64,000 nucleotides of DNA from Nematostella vectensis (taxonomy: Eukaryota; Cnidaria; Anthozoa; Actiniaria; Edwardsiidae), in contig NC_064042.1 of NCBI RefSeq assembly GCF_932526225.1, positions 7,185,540 to 7,249,539 on the forward strand, in the 5' to 3' direction. Under the pieces are notes generated by a model that worked only from the letters and a program-made list of their open reading frames with translations, was not told the DNA's origin and made no database searches. Below are positions 54,401-63,530 of this stretch, one piece after another. Position numbers and translations under genes: made by a program. How positions within the stretch are numbered: the stretch's first letter is position 1; every line of letters starts with the position of its first letter.

Positions 54401-54720
54401 AAGACCCTTAAAAGATCCAACTCTATGTATGTCCGTGGCTTTATTGCTAGTTATTGATGTTGATAAATACTGTTGTTTTCGTGGTATAGAAATTTTGTTA
54501 ATTAATTTGCTTATAATGTCAGGCGGGGCTTGAAGTTAAAGTTGCATTGCAGGATTACAGTATCTTATAAGACTGCGGAAGATGTTTTGACACCCAGATC
54601 GCTCATTAGTATCACCCTTAACGATGCAAACAACTTTAATAAAAATATTAAATGATAGATGACATACCCAAGAAGAGAGAGTAGCTCGGAGACATGGTGA
54701 TGGATTCTGAATTCACTCAT
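38969..54720 (-). CDS. TUBGCP2: Gamma-tubulin complex component 2 (33 exons, 959 aa)
   Basis: This is a core subunit of the gamma-tubulin small/ring complexes that nucleate microtubules at centrosomes. The start MSEFRIHHHVSELLSLLG (ATG 54720) matches the GCP2 N terminus. Exons: 54668-54720, 53545-53620, 53105-53196, 52950-53007, 51748-51903, 51056-51158, 50367-50458, 49194-49268, 49032-49113, 48872-48949, 48691-48758, 48414-48458, 48107-48199, 47513-47574, 47388-47430, 46961-47032, 46694-46755, 46196-46253, 45422-45476, 45156-45306, 44748-44839, 44596-44683, 44191-44261, 43640-43687, 43251-43315, 42892-42962, 42664-42717, 42157-42277, 41565-41657, 40774-40824, 40493-40606, 39761-39977, 38969-39189. 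The total is 2880 nt with all phases consistent, and the length is close to vertebrate GCP2. Intron 17 is AT-AC. Confidence 0.95.
39304..39518. mobile_element. GGCCAATCACGCC MITE-like repeat, copy 1 (inverted)
   Basis: It ends CTGGCGGCGTGATTGGCC and contains CAATCTACGAACGAAGTCTG and TGTTTATAATTGAAAATAC blocks. The same sequence occurs in the other orientation at 41823-42056 and, partly, 51258-51460. All copies are in TUBGCP2 introns. Confidence 0.65.
41274..41564. repeat. 48-bp minisatellite made of a TUBGCP2 exon end and its splice donor
   Basis: Six to seven units of CATATCATACCTTGAGCAGG-TCGGGGTTTGTAAGC(G/A)TGCAGT. On the minus strand this is the end of exon 29 (DCMLTNPDLLK) with CAAG|GTATGATATG. 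The unit next to the exon is the true donor at 41564. The period is 48 bp. Confidence 0.93.
41823..42056. mobile_element. GGCCAATCACGCC MITE-like repeat, copy 2
   Basis: It begins GGCCAATCACGCCGCCATTT and continues through CATTCGTAGATTGTTATTTT to CGACATTCTTAAAATAATG. It is the reverse of 39304-39518. Confidence 0.65.
45775..46136. mobile_element. GACATGACGGAAAAACATG MITE, copy 2
   Basis: 362 bp, a full-length relative of 32694-33056 with the same inverted ends, inserted in TUBGCP2 intron 18. Small indels separate the two copies. Confidence 0.88.
46196..48949 (-). CDS. TUBGCP2: TUBGCP2 GRIP1 domain (exons 10-18)
   Basis: Residues about 263-456. It starts MVHRILPVCSHYSTICRFIE, then KSSFEYGLVNHALCAAMRTL, SLQKLWFYIQPCIRTMEIL, GGSVLTLLHEKT, LLEQWIYKGIINDPYSE, VTEDYNDA|YWEQRYTVV. 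The bar marks the AT-AC intron. GRIP1 mediates lateral contacts with GCP3 in the gamma-tubulin complex. Confidence 0.94.
46254..46693 (-). other. TUBGCP2: U12-type AT-AC intron in TUBGCP2
   Basis: On the minus strand the intron begins ATATCCTTT, the exact U12 AT-AC 5' splice consensus. It ends CCTTAACTTGTCACAC, with a U12 branch site (CCTTAAC) whose branch A is about 10 nt before the terminal AC. Joining GC|G restores EDYND-A-YWEQRY, the conserved GCP2 sequence. No GT-AG alternative keeps this frame. Confidence 0.92.
47040..47335. repeat. Diverged tandem repeat, about 66 bp, four copies
   Basis: Units built on CAAGCTATGACCTGAATAGG-CCAAAAGATGGTGATGTCCA occupy the intron between TUBGCP2 exons 15 and 16, starting about 8 bp from exon 16. 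Confidence 0.75.
47780..48060. repeat. GGTGAT-rich microsatellite
   Basis: Degenerate (GGTGAT)n / (TGGTGG)n fills part of the intron between exons 13 and 14. No coding content. Confidence 0.8.
49032..54720 (-). CDS. TUBGCP2: TUBGCP2 N-terminal region (exons 1-9)
   Basis: Residues 1-262. After the conserved start come PYVTTQVSAHTAKRKIAE, REFLKKYDELKSK and LDPLVYLLSKLVEDK. The MSHQELNELRSKLATV helix and a low-complexity Ser/Thr segment follow, then LPGTPSWMMERPYMSAD, VTIKTLPVVMQELAIVEDLL and GPRIFIVDKTL. These correspond block by block to the GCP2 N-terminal extension. Large introns here carry most of the repeats. Confidence 0.92.
49194..49760. repeat. Threefold duplication of the TUBGCP2 exon 8 acceptor
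   Basis: A unit of about 230 bp (exon start ACTGGGAGCGTTTTTATGGTC on the plus strand, then AAAAATAGAGTATGCAAAAAT, ATATAGGGTATGTTC, and a CAT/CAC tract) is present three times. The copies at about 49445-49502 and 49682-49738 are pseudo-exons with about 55 nt of exon 8 and a CAG acceptor, but each then runs into repeat sequence and has no equivalent donor. Confidence 0.88.
49840..50150. repeat. CAC/CAT trinucleotide-rich tract
   Basis: (ATCACC)n/(CACCAT)n with CACATAACAT interruptions lies in TUBGCP2 intron 7. Open frames here are compositional. Confidence 0.9.
50600..50890. repeat. Dispersed intronic repeat, copy 1
   Basis: Shares long blocks with 53828-54150 (AAATGCTGTCTTTTCTGAGG, CAAATTGATTCCAAAATTGT, GAGGATCA(A/G)AATAAAGGTAT). 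It is probably a degraded transposon present in two TUBGCP2 introns. Confidence 0.75.
51258..51460. mobile_element. GGCCAATCACGCC MITE-like repeat, copy 3 (partial)
   Basis: Matches the interior of 41823-42056 (GCATCCATTTCCATCTGCTA, CATCCATAGATTGTTATAAG, AATAACAAAGGAGAGGTTAATC). Confidence 0.6.
52564..52728. mobile_element. 165-bp nested palindrome
   Basis: The outer arms (TATGTTGTGGTTTGAAATGC... and inverse) pair over about 65 nt. The left arm also contains an inner inverted repeat of the same module (TGGTTTGAAATGCTTCTTGG / CCAAGAAGCATTTCAAACCA). It is a foldback element in TUBGCP2 intron 4. Confidence 0.85.
53440..53590. repeat. Duplicate of the TUBGCP2 exon 2 end and donor
   Basis: TGTTGTAACATAAGGTGTCATG-TTTTTCATCA at the exon 2 donor is repeated about 80 bp to the left (GTGTTGTAACTTAAGGTGTC-ATGTTTTTCATCA), with CATTTCTACTA-like flanks in both copies. 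The extra copy has lost the GT donor (GGATAAAA). Confidence 0.78.
53828..54150. repeat. Dispersed intronic repeat, copy 2
   Basis: The fuller copy of the repeat at 50600-50890, in TUBGCP2 intron 1, with inserted sequence around 53940-54060. Confidence 0.75.
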
Positions 54721-55324
54721 GTTTTACGAGTTTGAATGTAAACACTTTTTTTTCTGAACTTGGCGGGAAGTTGATGCCCGACTTGATTCTAAAAATGCTC
54801 GTTCTTCTAATACAAATATTCTTCAATAATATGCTTAGTATTCCATTTTAACTGCAGAAATAAAGTACTCGCACGCCCATGAAACGATGGACATGCTTTG
54901 TAAAGAGGGAAAAAAGAAAAGGAAAAAAATTATAATCACGACAAATACCACAGACTGGCCGCCATTTTGTGTAAAAAATAACCGCTGCCCTGCAACTGCG
55001 TCTGCTATTTTATGTTCATGGGGGGGGGGAGGGGAAGCAATCATTAGAAAACTCTTCAAACTGATGAACGTCACATATTCACAACAAACACACAAGAGTG
55101 AAATATGTAGGCTTATAGGTTTCAGTTGGTGATGCTTTGGCCCTAGGTAAATATTCTTTTCATTTAATAAAAAACATTCCTGTAATCGGTCTCCCCTCCT
55201 CCCCACTCCCCCTTGGTACCGTTTGTCGCAAGTTATTCTACGGATGTGCGGATCGCGTCTCGTGGATTTCAGCTGTTGATCAAGGCTTTGAAATCTATTC
55301 GGCAGAACGCATAATACTCGTCAA
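54721..55324. promoter_or_regulatory. Shared divergent promoter region, TUBGCP2 / MBD4
   Basis: 604 bp separate the start codons of two genes transcribed away from each other. No TATA box or other certain element is visible. A G11-type tract lies at about 55021-55035. A bidirectional promoter is inferred from geometry. Confidence 0.6.
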
Positions 55325-58300
55325 ATGGACCATCATCCAAGAGATCTGCCAAAAGGGTGGAAAAAGGTGTGTGTTACTAGAAAAAGCGGCAAAACGAAGG
55401 GACATGTTGATGTTTATATACACGATCCATTGGGGAGAAAGTTTCGCTCTCTTGCTGAACTTAAAAGACATCTAATCGAGGCCGATTTGGGACTATCTAT
55501 TGAACAGTTTAGTTTCAGAGCAGATGGGGCGAATTTCCTACATAACGCAGCCCCGGAAAAGCGACCAAAACAGAGCGAGAGGAAGAGAGATCAATCGGGA
55601 TCAAAAGGCAAACTTGCTGGAGGAACCCCGAGAAAAAGGAAGGCAAAGACCCCCCACATAGCTGTCACAAAAGCAAAAAGGAATAAAAAAGAGCGCAGCA
55701 TTAAAGGGATAGTAGTTAAGATAGTTCTTGGCAAGACTAAGGCTGCCAAGCCTAGAAGACCATCTGTTGTTAATGAGGGTAGCCATTTCACAGGCGTGGT
55801 CCCAAAGGGCTGGACCAGAACGGAATATGTGAGGAAGGGGGGACGTACCCAGGGAAGAGTTGATGTAACTGTTATAAACCCTGAAGGGAAACAGTTCCGC
55901 TCTCGAGTTCAGCTTAGCGAATTCATTAAAGGGAAAGTAGTTAAGATAGTTCTTGGCAAGACTAAGGCTGCCAAGCCTAGAAGACCATCTGTTGTTAATG
56001 AGGGTAGCCATTTCACAGGCGTGGTCCCAAAGGGCTGGACCAGAACGGAATATGTGAGGAAGGGGGGACGTACCCAGGGAAGAGTTGATGTAACTGTTAT
56101 AAACCCTGAAGGGAAACAGTTCCGCTCTTGAGTTCAGCTTAGCGAATTCCTTAAGGAGCAGCAATCCAAATTGAGCGTGGACGATTTTGGATTTTTTCCA
56201 CTGGGAGGAAGAAAAAGAAAAAGCACTGAAAAGTCAAGTGAGCCAGGAAGAAAGTGCAAAGCTGTGATACCTAAAGAGCCAAAAGTAAAAAAAGTGGCTT
56301 CCAAGGCTGATTCTAGTGAAATTAGTAAGCAGACACCAAGAGGCAAAAGAGCAACAAGATCAAACTCTGTTCTGAGTTCAGAATCTTTGTCAAGAAAGCG
56401 GAACAAGATGCAAGTTGGAAAAAGTGAAAAAAACAATGGCGTGAGAAGTGCTCATCAAAGCCCCACAAAAGCAAGTCTAGAGAGTTCCTACTTTTCTTCT
56501 AAAAAGACAAATGGGAAGTCTACAGAAAGTTTGAAGCATCGTTCCCAGTTAGAAGTTGTAGCACAGAACAGAGCAAGTGTGATCACTAATGAAGGGGTGC
56601 CTACTGGGTGGGTTAAGATTGTGACACAGAGATCCAAAGGAAAAACTAAGGGAACCTATGATGTTTACATAGTGGACCCTGATGGAAGAAAGTTTCGCTC
56701 TAAAGCAGAGTTGAAGAGGTTTTTAGATAAATCACAGTCTGATCTAACCATTGAAGACTTTGATTTTCAACACAAGAAAATGGTCATAACCAGTAATAAG
56801 AAAGAGCTAGATAAAGAAAATGATGACTCTCAGGAACCCTTTGATGCTGATTCCACAGCATGCCCAAAAGATGACGATGATCTTGATGAAAGTCTAAGTG
56901 GTGATTCATTAGACTCTTTAGAAACTTCAGCCAAACAAGTGGAAGCAACACAAAGTCCTTACTTCAAGGATGCTGCTCAGCCAAAGACCCCCAAATGGAC
57001 ACCACCCAGGTCACCCTTCAGCCTTGTGCAGGAGACGCTCTTCCATGATCCTTGGAAGCTGCTGGTGTCTTCAATCTTCTTAAATCGGACTGCTGGTACC
57101 CAGGCCATCCCGATCATGTGGGAGTTCTTTAGACGGTATCCAGACGCTGCTGAGGCAAGTAAAGCTGATCCTGGGCCCATTTCTGGTAGGTGCAAATTTC
57201 ACCTCACTTTTAACCTTATCCACCTATAGAAGGTTGATCTGATTCAATACGAGAAGATTGATCATAAATTTAAATCTCCCCTAACCTCCACACAGCAAAC
57301 CTATTTTCACCTGTGTTAACAACATAAGTTCCTCGCTTTTTCATCCTATCATTCCTCTGCTCAGTGAGTGCTGTAGCAGTTGATGGACAACAGAGAATTT
57401 ACAATGAGAATGTGCATACCTAATTCAAAATTATGAGTTAACATTCAATTAAGATAATAATGTGTATCTACATAGCCATGGCTATGTAGTTTGTACCTTT
57501 AATTAAACTTTATATCTACTATCCTTTGCTATATTCCTACTTTCTTAGTAATATCTGAGGGAATAATATGTGTCTGTTGTTACGTAGATCTCGTCAGACC
57601 CTGTTGGCCATGTGAGAAGTAGGCCGACACCCTTATACCCTTAGATTCTTAACTGATTCCCTTAAGTAATTCACCTATTAATGTAAAGCCGGTGGGGGCT
57701 GGGAGGTGCAGCAAGGGGCAGGGATTTGAAATTTGTGTCAGGCCAAATTTTGGAGCCAAATCTTGAGAAATATCATTACCCCTGGCTACTTTATATTATT
57801 GTGATCAAATATCCCTTGGCAAGGGCATACAGCAGGAGAAATATAGAGATAGCATGAAGTATATAACATGCAATTTCTTTTTATTGATCCGCTGAATAGT
57901 GTAAAACACTGAAACTTCCAAGAATAACAAATAAAGTTAAGAAGAAATCAAACATTCGCAATGTGCACCGAAAACATGCCAGTCTGTTGGTCACATGAGT
58001 AAGCGCTAGATCAATAGATCTACAGGGGAAAGGATGAGTTCAACAAAGATCTCCAATGGAATAAACTTGATGGTCAAAACCATCTACTTATGGGCCAGTT
58101 TAACTGTTTTAACCCCCCCCCCCCCCCCCCCCCGACCAGCTTAACATTGATTGGTTTAAAACTGCTAAGTAGCTCATGTAAAATAGTAGAATCTGATTAA
58201 TATAGTATTGTTTACATTACTTAGACCTCCTCAGACCCCTTGGACTGCATGAGAAGCGGGCCAAGGCCCTTGTTCAATTCTCAGCTGAGTTTTTGAGTCG

Positions 58301-58463
58301 TGATTGGATCTACCCTGATACACTTTATGGAATAGGTAAATATGGCAGTGACTCTTACCGCATTTTTTTCCTGGGTGAATGGAAAGATGTAAAACCAGAG
58401 GACCACAAACTTAACCTCTATCATGACTGGCTTTGGAAGCAAGAGAGAGAAGGCTTATTGTAG
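55325..58463 (+). CDS. MBD4: MBD4-type methyl-CpG-binding thymine DNA glycosylase, with an internal stop
   Basis: Exon 1 55325-57185 and exon 2 58225-58463 (phase 1, stop TAG 58461-58463) would give 699 residues if TGA at 56129-56131 were read through. MBD modules are residues 9-58 ([19 protein letters not shown]), two near-identical copies (about 160-200 and 235-275; [19 protein letters not shown]), and 424-482 ([19 protein letters not shown]...[14 protein letters not shown]). Basic linkers lie between. The HhH-GPD glycosylase domain starts [20 protein letters not shown] and ends [17 protein letters not shown] with the catalytic Asp region. The product excises T or U opposite G at deaminated CpG. 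With the stop respected, the first ORF ends after 268 codons, and an ATG at 56171 could give a 417-aa protein with one MBD plus glycosylase, the layout of vertebrate MBD4. Confidence 0.85.
55700..56149 (+). repeat. MBD4: 225-bp in-frame tandem duplication of an MBD module
   Basis: Two 225-bp (75-codon) copies are offset exactly 225 bp. I find two differences: T/A at 55710/55935 and C/T at 55904/56129. The second turns a CGA Arg codon into a TGA stop. The near-identity implies a very recent event, a polymorphism or an assembly error. Confidence 0.92.
57186..58224 (+). other. MBD4 intron with a decayed duplicate of exon 2
   Basis: At 57583-57660 the sequence GATCTCGTCAGACCCTGTTGG-CCATGTGAGAAGTAGGCCGA aligns with the exon 2 start (ACCTCCTCAGACCCCTTGGA-CTGCATGAGAAGCGGGCCAA), including a TAG acceptor. 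The copy has an early stop and indels. The rest is AT-rich with a C21 run near 58112-58133. Confidence 0.7.
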
Positions 58464-59579
58464 GGGGTTCCTGTATTGTTAAACCAAATAATATGTTCTG
58501 TTTTGTTAAAGGTAAAAAGTTAATGTTGTCTCTAAAAAGGTTGTGCAAAGGATTTGCATTTGCTGTACAACTCATACAGTTTAATCGAAGTCATACAGTT
58601 ATATCTCAACATAACAGTAGCATCTCAAGATCGAGATTTTAAAGGGGTGTAAATCATTCTCCCCACCATGCAATCCATATTTTTTTTCCATAAACAAGGC
58701 AAATTCCAAACAGTTCACTGAAAGATATACATACTGTTGTGACTTTTGAAAGAAAATTCAACTTTGTGTTGGCTGTAAATGACTTGTGCTAGTGTTAAAA
58801 ACAACACAGCATAAAGTGTTTAACCTTCATGGCTGAATGCCAACCCTGTATAAATGACAATCCTAACCCTGCTTTAGGTTAGAGTTAGGCATTGGGTTGT
58901 CGTTTATCGTTTAACCCTGGGGTAAACCACAGGGAAACCACACATTTGCAGGAAAAAAAATTATATTCAATAAGTTTTTATTCAGTAGAAAATTGTCATC
59001 TTGTTTTATTCATTCATTATATTCATTATTCATTGCTCTATTGACATTATTATCATAGTTCACATTTGACTACTGGTTAGTTTAACGTTCATACCAAGGA
59101 TGTTTAGCCTTGACAATGCACTAGTATGTACATTTTCAGCAGAAAAGAATAAAGATAAATGGATAAGTTAACCACATGCCCAAGCTAAATGACTCCTCTA
59201 TTTAAGTCGACCCATGACTATCATGGACAAATTCTTACTTGTGTTTACCCTTGCGCAAGCGTCCAGGTTTGACTATTTGCAAAAACGTCTCAAGAAAAAA
59301 GATAACTCAATCCCTTCCCCCCCATCCCCCCCCCCTGAAAAATTAGTTCCACTTTTTTGGATTTCGCCCCTCCCCCCATCCCCCCCCCCCCCCCCCCAAG
59401 AAAAAAATTCTGGGTAGGGGACTGATATATGAAAAACTCTTGAAAGTCACAAAGGAACACATAGATACTGTGTAGTTTTGGAGGGATAGATATATTTTAA
59501 AATGAATCTGGGCAGTTTAAATTTGAGTAGGAGCTTGTTGAGGTAATGTACCAAGTTATCTCCAAGAACATTTATCCTT
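58464..59579. other. Region downstream of MBD4
   Basis: AT-rich, no gene found. AATAAA near 59150 is a possible MBD4 polyadenylation signal. A fragment with C-tracts (59310-59415; AAAAATTAGTTCCACTTTTTTGG, CTGGGTAGGGGACTGA) resembles the end of the TCAGGC/GCCTGA family. Confidence 0.5.
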
Positions 59580-60030
59580 AAACAGTGATCATCACTCTCG
59601 AAATACGAGATACAGTAAACTTAATGTTATATGCCCTAAGTATAAGCGCGAGACCGAAGGTGGGCTCACCTTTGCTGTCTCCGCATCAAAACTATGGAAC
59701 AGTTTAAGTTTAGATGCCAGAAAAGTAGACTCTCTAAGATGTTTTACAATTAATTTATGGAACAAAGCTCTACATGATCAAAAGATTTTGCAACATTTTA
59801 ACGTTTAATTTCTATAGTGTTTGATTTATGTTTATTTAGTTTTATATAGCTTAATATAGATATATATTTAAATATACTTCTCTGCCATTTTTTATCATAT
59901 ATTTTTAGTAAGTGTAATTGTAAATTTTTAGTATGTAATAGGTGAGGGCCACAAGGTTATTAGCCAATTGGCTATTAAATGCTTCCTCTTTAAATAAAGT
60001 CTTTATTATTATATTATTATATTGAGGTTT
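59580..60030 (+). mobile_element. LINE 3' remnant
   Basis: It reads HHSRNTRYSKLNVICPKYKR, ETEGGLTFAVSASKLWNSLS and FTINLWNKALHDQKIL, then a stop (59806-59808): the C-terminal end of a LINE ORF2 of the same general type as 2555-4330. A 3' UTR follows, ending in AATAAAG-TCTTTATTATTATATTATTAT, a short-repeat tail typical of some LINE clades. It is 5'-truncated. Confidence 0.82.
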
Positions 60031-61049
60031 TGAGTATGAGCTGAGTTGAGGTCTTTTTAAAAAATAATATGAAATAAGAACAACAAGAGAAGCATTTATT
60101 TATGTATCTATTTTTTATGAGCATTGAAAAATATTAATAAAAAAATTGGTTTCAATAAAAAAAACAATTGAGCCATTGCACAAACCATATATAACTTACT
60201 GATTTCACTATGAAATAAACATGGAACATCACGGGAGCTGGTTAGAATTTGGTGAATGAAAAGATAATATGGTACAATGTGCAGCAAAATGAGTCAATCT
60301 TCAAGCACTATTCTCTATGGTGTGAACTGGAAATATGGTCTTTTGTCAAGACCAATTCAAACCTTGAAGAGAATACCATTCTTGCTTAGGGAGTGTTCAT
60401 TATTTATGGCTGAGGGGGGAGGGGTCGGTATTCAGCGCCACTCCACTTGAGTTTTCTGTACAACCCCCCTTTTGTAAAAAAAAAACTTTGTTGACCCCCC
60501 CCCCCAGGAGAAACCCAAAAACCTTTTACACCCCCCCCCCCCTCCTCTTTAAAAATCCACAAAACTACATTTATAACACGAAATATAGATACATATTTAA
60601 ACAAATCATGCATTAAAAAAACAACCAAGAAATGATATTTTTTATTGTAATAAGTCAAATGTGGCGTTTTGAAATAGAAAAGAATATGTATCTATATCTA
60701 TCTTCGCATGCCATATCAGTAGTCCATATCACGCAGGACAATTTTATTTGCCAACCTGGCAATTATATTCTCTACTTAAGGGTTTTCCAGTAGAAGTAAT
60801 ATATAGATTTAGGCACTGCCTAAAAGCGGAGCCAGCATAAACACCTTTTGTGTTGACTGATCAAAGGTATTATTGGGGGATCTAGGATCCTGCTCTCTAC
60901 TGAGATTTATTTATTGTACCAACCAAATGGATCCAGGCCTTATTCAATAATTTAAATTATTCAGTACATCAAAGTTAACAAACACAATTCCTGGTGTGGA
61001 TATGGCTGTCAAAGTTGTCAAGAGTCTAATGGTAAATTCTTATGTCCCA
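60031..61049. other. AT-rich noncoding DNA with G/C tracts
   Basis: No gene found. Homopolymer-rich segments at 60410-60545 (G, C and A runs) look like a degraded member of the G-tract elements. Confidence 0.45.
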
Positions 61050-62400
61050 TCATAGAAGTTCCATTATGAATATCTTTTTTTAATCAAAACAATACTCCCA
61101 CAAGCTTTGCCCTTGTGCAGAAAATGTCATGGATGTAACAGCATGCCAAAGATTCAAAACAATATATTTAGACTGTTTAGATGCCATACTGTGATTTTTA
61201 TGTATTGATTCAGTGGCGATTCTCTCCTTCATTGGACCGAATATTCAGAAAAATGTCTGGAAATTAAAATCTAAAAATATATCTCCTTTTATGCATTACA
61301 TATTGGTGCACCCCACTTTACCTAGTGGCCTTGTTGTTGGTGGCCTACTCCCAAATGAATGCAATGAAGAAAAAACAGATTGAAAATGCTAACTTCTAAT
61401 TTCAAACCAAACACTTTCATTGATCTATGTTTGGGGTAGAGAGGAATCAAAGAATATCAATTGACTAAAAAATAATCGACGGGAGAGGAGATATAAAGTG
61501 AATTGACTCAACTTGAAAGGTTTGGTGAAAAAAATATAACAGTAATGAAAATAATTTGATTGAGCATTTCTTGACATTTCCCCTTTCCCATTATCTTAAC
61601 CCTTTCACCACCACAGGCCTCTAAAGAGGCCATGTCTATGCTATCCAAGCTATGTGAACAGAATTCTATTATTGAAAAAGAACAAGGTTGTTGCTAGTGT
61701 TATAAAGTTTTAGTATCTTGCCCTAAAAACCCTTCCCCTTAATAAAAGTTCCATTAATGTACATTTGTAAAGCTACATTCTGACAAGATTTGTTCTTGCG
61801 AAGAACAATGGATGAAACAGGATTTCAAAGATGGAATAGTGTCAGACACAATTTTAGATAAGATGCAATGCTGAAGATTTTAATGTACCATTTAAAGTGG
61901 TGATTTTCCATCCCCATGGGAATTAATATCTACAAATATATATCCAGTAATGCATTATATTTTGGTGTTTTGAGAAACCCTGGATCTAACTATTCCAATG
62001 AAATAAATCTAAACATCTAAAATAAATGTAATGAGCAAGAGACTTGGAAAGAAAGTCCTAAAAAGAAAATATAAAGTGAAAGTTATTAAAGAAAATTTCT
62101 AATTTCAAAATCAAATCTGTTCATTAATTTATTTTTGGTGTAGAGGGGAAATAGTAAAGAGCATCAATTGCATAAAAATAGTCAACAGGGAGAAGAAAAA
62201 GGAAGAAATATGACTCTTCCTTAAATGTTTGAAAAGAAAATATAATAACAATAATGTAATAATTATATTTTTTTTAAATATCCCCTTTCCCATTATCTTT
62301 AGGTTGATAGAAAACTGTTTTCTTTACAGATTTATTATTTAAAAAGCAAAAGTTTGTTTTTAGTTTTATATTATATAAGTATCTTGTTCTAAAAAAACCT
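61050..62400. repeat. Diverged large tandem duplication, about 680-bp unit, two copies
   Basis: Blocks in 61050-61740 recur in the same order in 61750-62400: ATGCATTACATATTGGTG / ATGCATTATATTTTGGTG, TCTAATTTCAAACCAAACAC / TCTAATTTCAAAATCAAATC, GGGAGAGGAGATATAAAGTG / GGGAGAAGAAAAAGGA, and CCCCTTTCCCATTATCTT in both. Confidence 0.7.
61617..61697 (+). CDS. Possible orphan terminal exon (27 codons)
   Basis: After a pyrimidine-rich TTTCACCACCACAG acceptor, 26 codons ASKEAMSMLSKLCEQNSIIE-KEQGCC end in TAG. A C-terminal GCC is the kind of end that is prenylated in Rab proteins, but I find no upstream exons, and the second copy of this duplication lacks the sequence. It could be chance. Confidence 0.2.
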   Translation, partial: ASKEAMSMLSKLCEQNSIIEKEQGCC

Positions 62401-62433
62401 ATGAGTGTGTACTGCTGAATCACATAGTAATGA

Positions 62434-62637
62434 ACTAGTCATTTGCACCCCTTCCCTTATGGTCCCGCAGAAGTCAGGGGTTAATGTGGGGTTTTAGACC
62501 ACTTTTTGACCAGAATATGTCAAGAGGGGTGGTGGTATTGACTGTTTTTGACTCTTAACTTGGAAACAGGCTTTTATTAAAGTTTAATCCCCCACCCTTC
62601 CCTGGGACCATGGGTGTGGGGGTATCAAATGACTAGT
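62434..62637. mobile_element. ACTAGTCATTTG foldback element, copy 2
   Basis: 204 bp with perfect 12-bp ends ACTAGTCATTTG / CAAATGACTAGT and interior CTTATGGTCCCGCAG / CCTGGGACCATGGG. It is a shortened relative of 31676-32241. Confidence 0.8.
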
Positions 62638-63530
62638 GAATAAGAACATCCTACTGTTCTCTTCAAGACATGATTTTTAATTCTCATGTCTTCCAGTCTT
62701 TAGCATTCATCTTGGCCCTCAGGTAGTTCCTGGTTCATAAAAGAGTGAAAACAATTATTTATTATTTCTTTCAAAACAATCTTTTTATCAAGCCATTTAT
62801 AATCTAACTAATTTTCCACAACTATTTGAAAAAAAATAAACACATGAGATGCAAGATGCAGACAATACAATACATATTGAAAATAGGGTTTTTTTTATCC
62901 TCGGTAAGGAAAATTTCTCTTGTAAGTTGAAAAAGCTGCTGTGTCTTCTAAGGATATGTATCTTCTTAGGACTAAGAGCACAGGATATAAAGACAAGAAC
63001 GGTCTTCTTTAGCAGTATTTGACAAATGCAACACGATATTGGTTAGCCTTTATGAAATATCTCAACACAATCAATCTGCCCTGAAAGAAGTCTTATTAAA
63101 GACGAATTCCAGTTTTTGTTGCACGTATTTTATTCAACAAAATCAAGAATATAGATAAAACAAAGAATGTCAAAACAAAACCTGTTATGCTCAAATAATT
63201 TGATTACTAAGTTAAGTACTCGCATTCTCAAAGCATACAAAAAGGACAACAAAAAGCCTAATAACTGTCATATCCTCAATAGACAATACAAATCGTCGTC
63301 CGAAACTCACCTTGCATTGTTCTTTTTTTTGTTTTTTTTGTCGCTTTCTTGATGTTCTGTTCGCTTTTAAATGTGAACTGTTACTTGCTTAAATTTACTA
63401 GCTAAAACCAGATAAATCTTGACGTGAATGAATGTTAGTAGATCTCCTCTAGTTGACTTTATCCTTAAGTCAAAATTTGAGGCAAAATAAATAATTATCG
63501 CATAATCGACAAGAACTTTTTCCCTTGCTC
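62638..63530. other. AT-rich noncoding DNA
   Basis: No supported feature beyond homopolymer runs. Confidence 0.4.

Noticed and set aside
55601-56164. Minus-strand 187-codon open frame opposite the MBD4 duplication
   Set aside because: It is antisense to clear MBD modules and gains length only because the 225-bp unit is duplicated.
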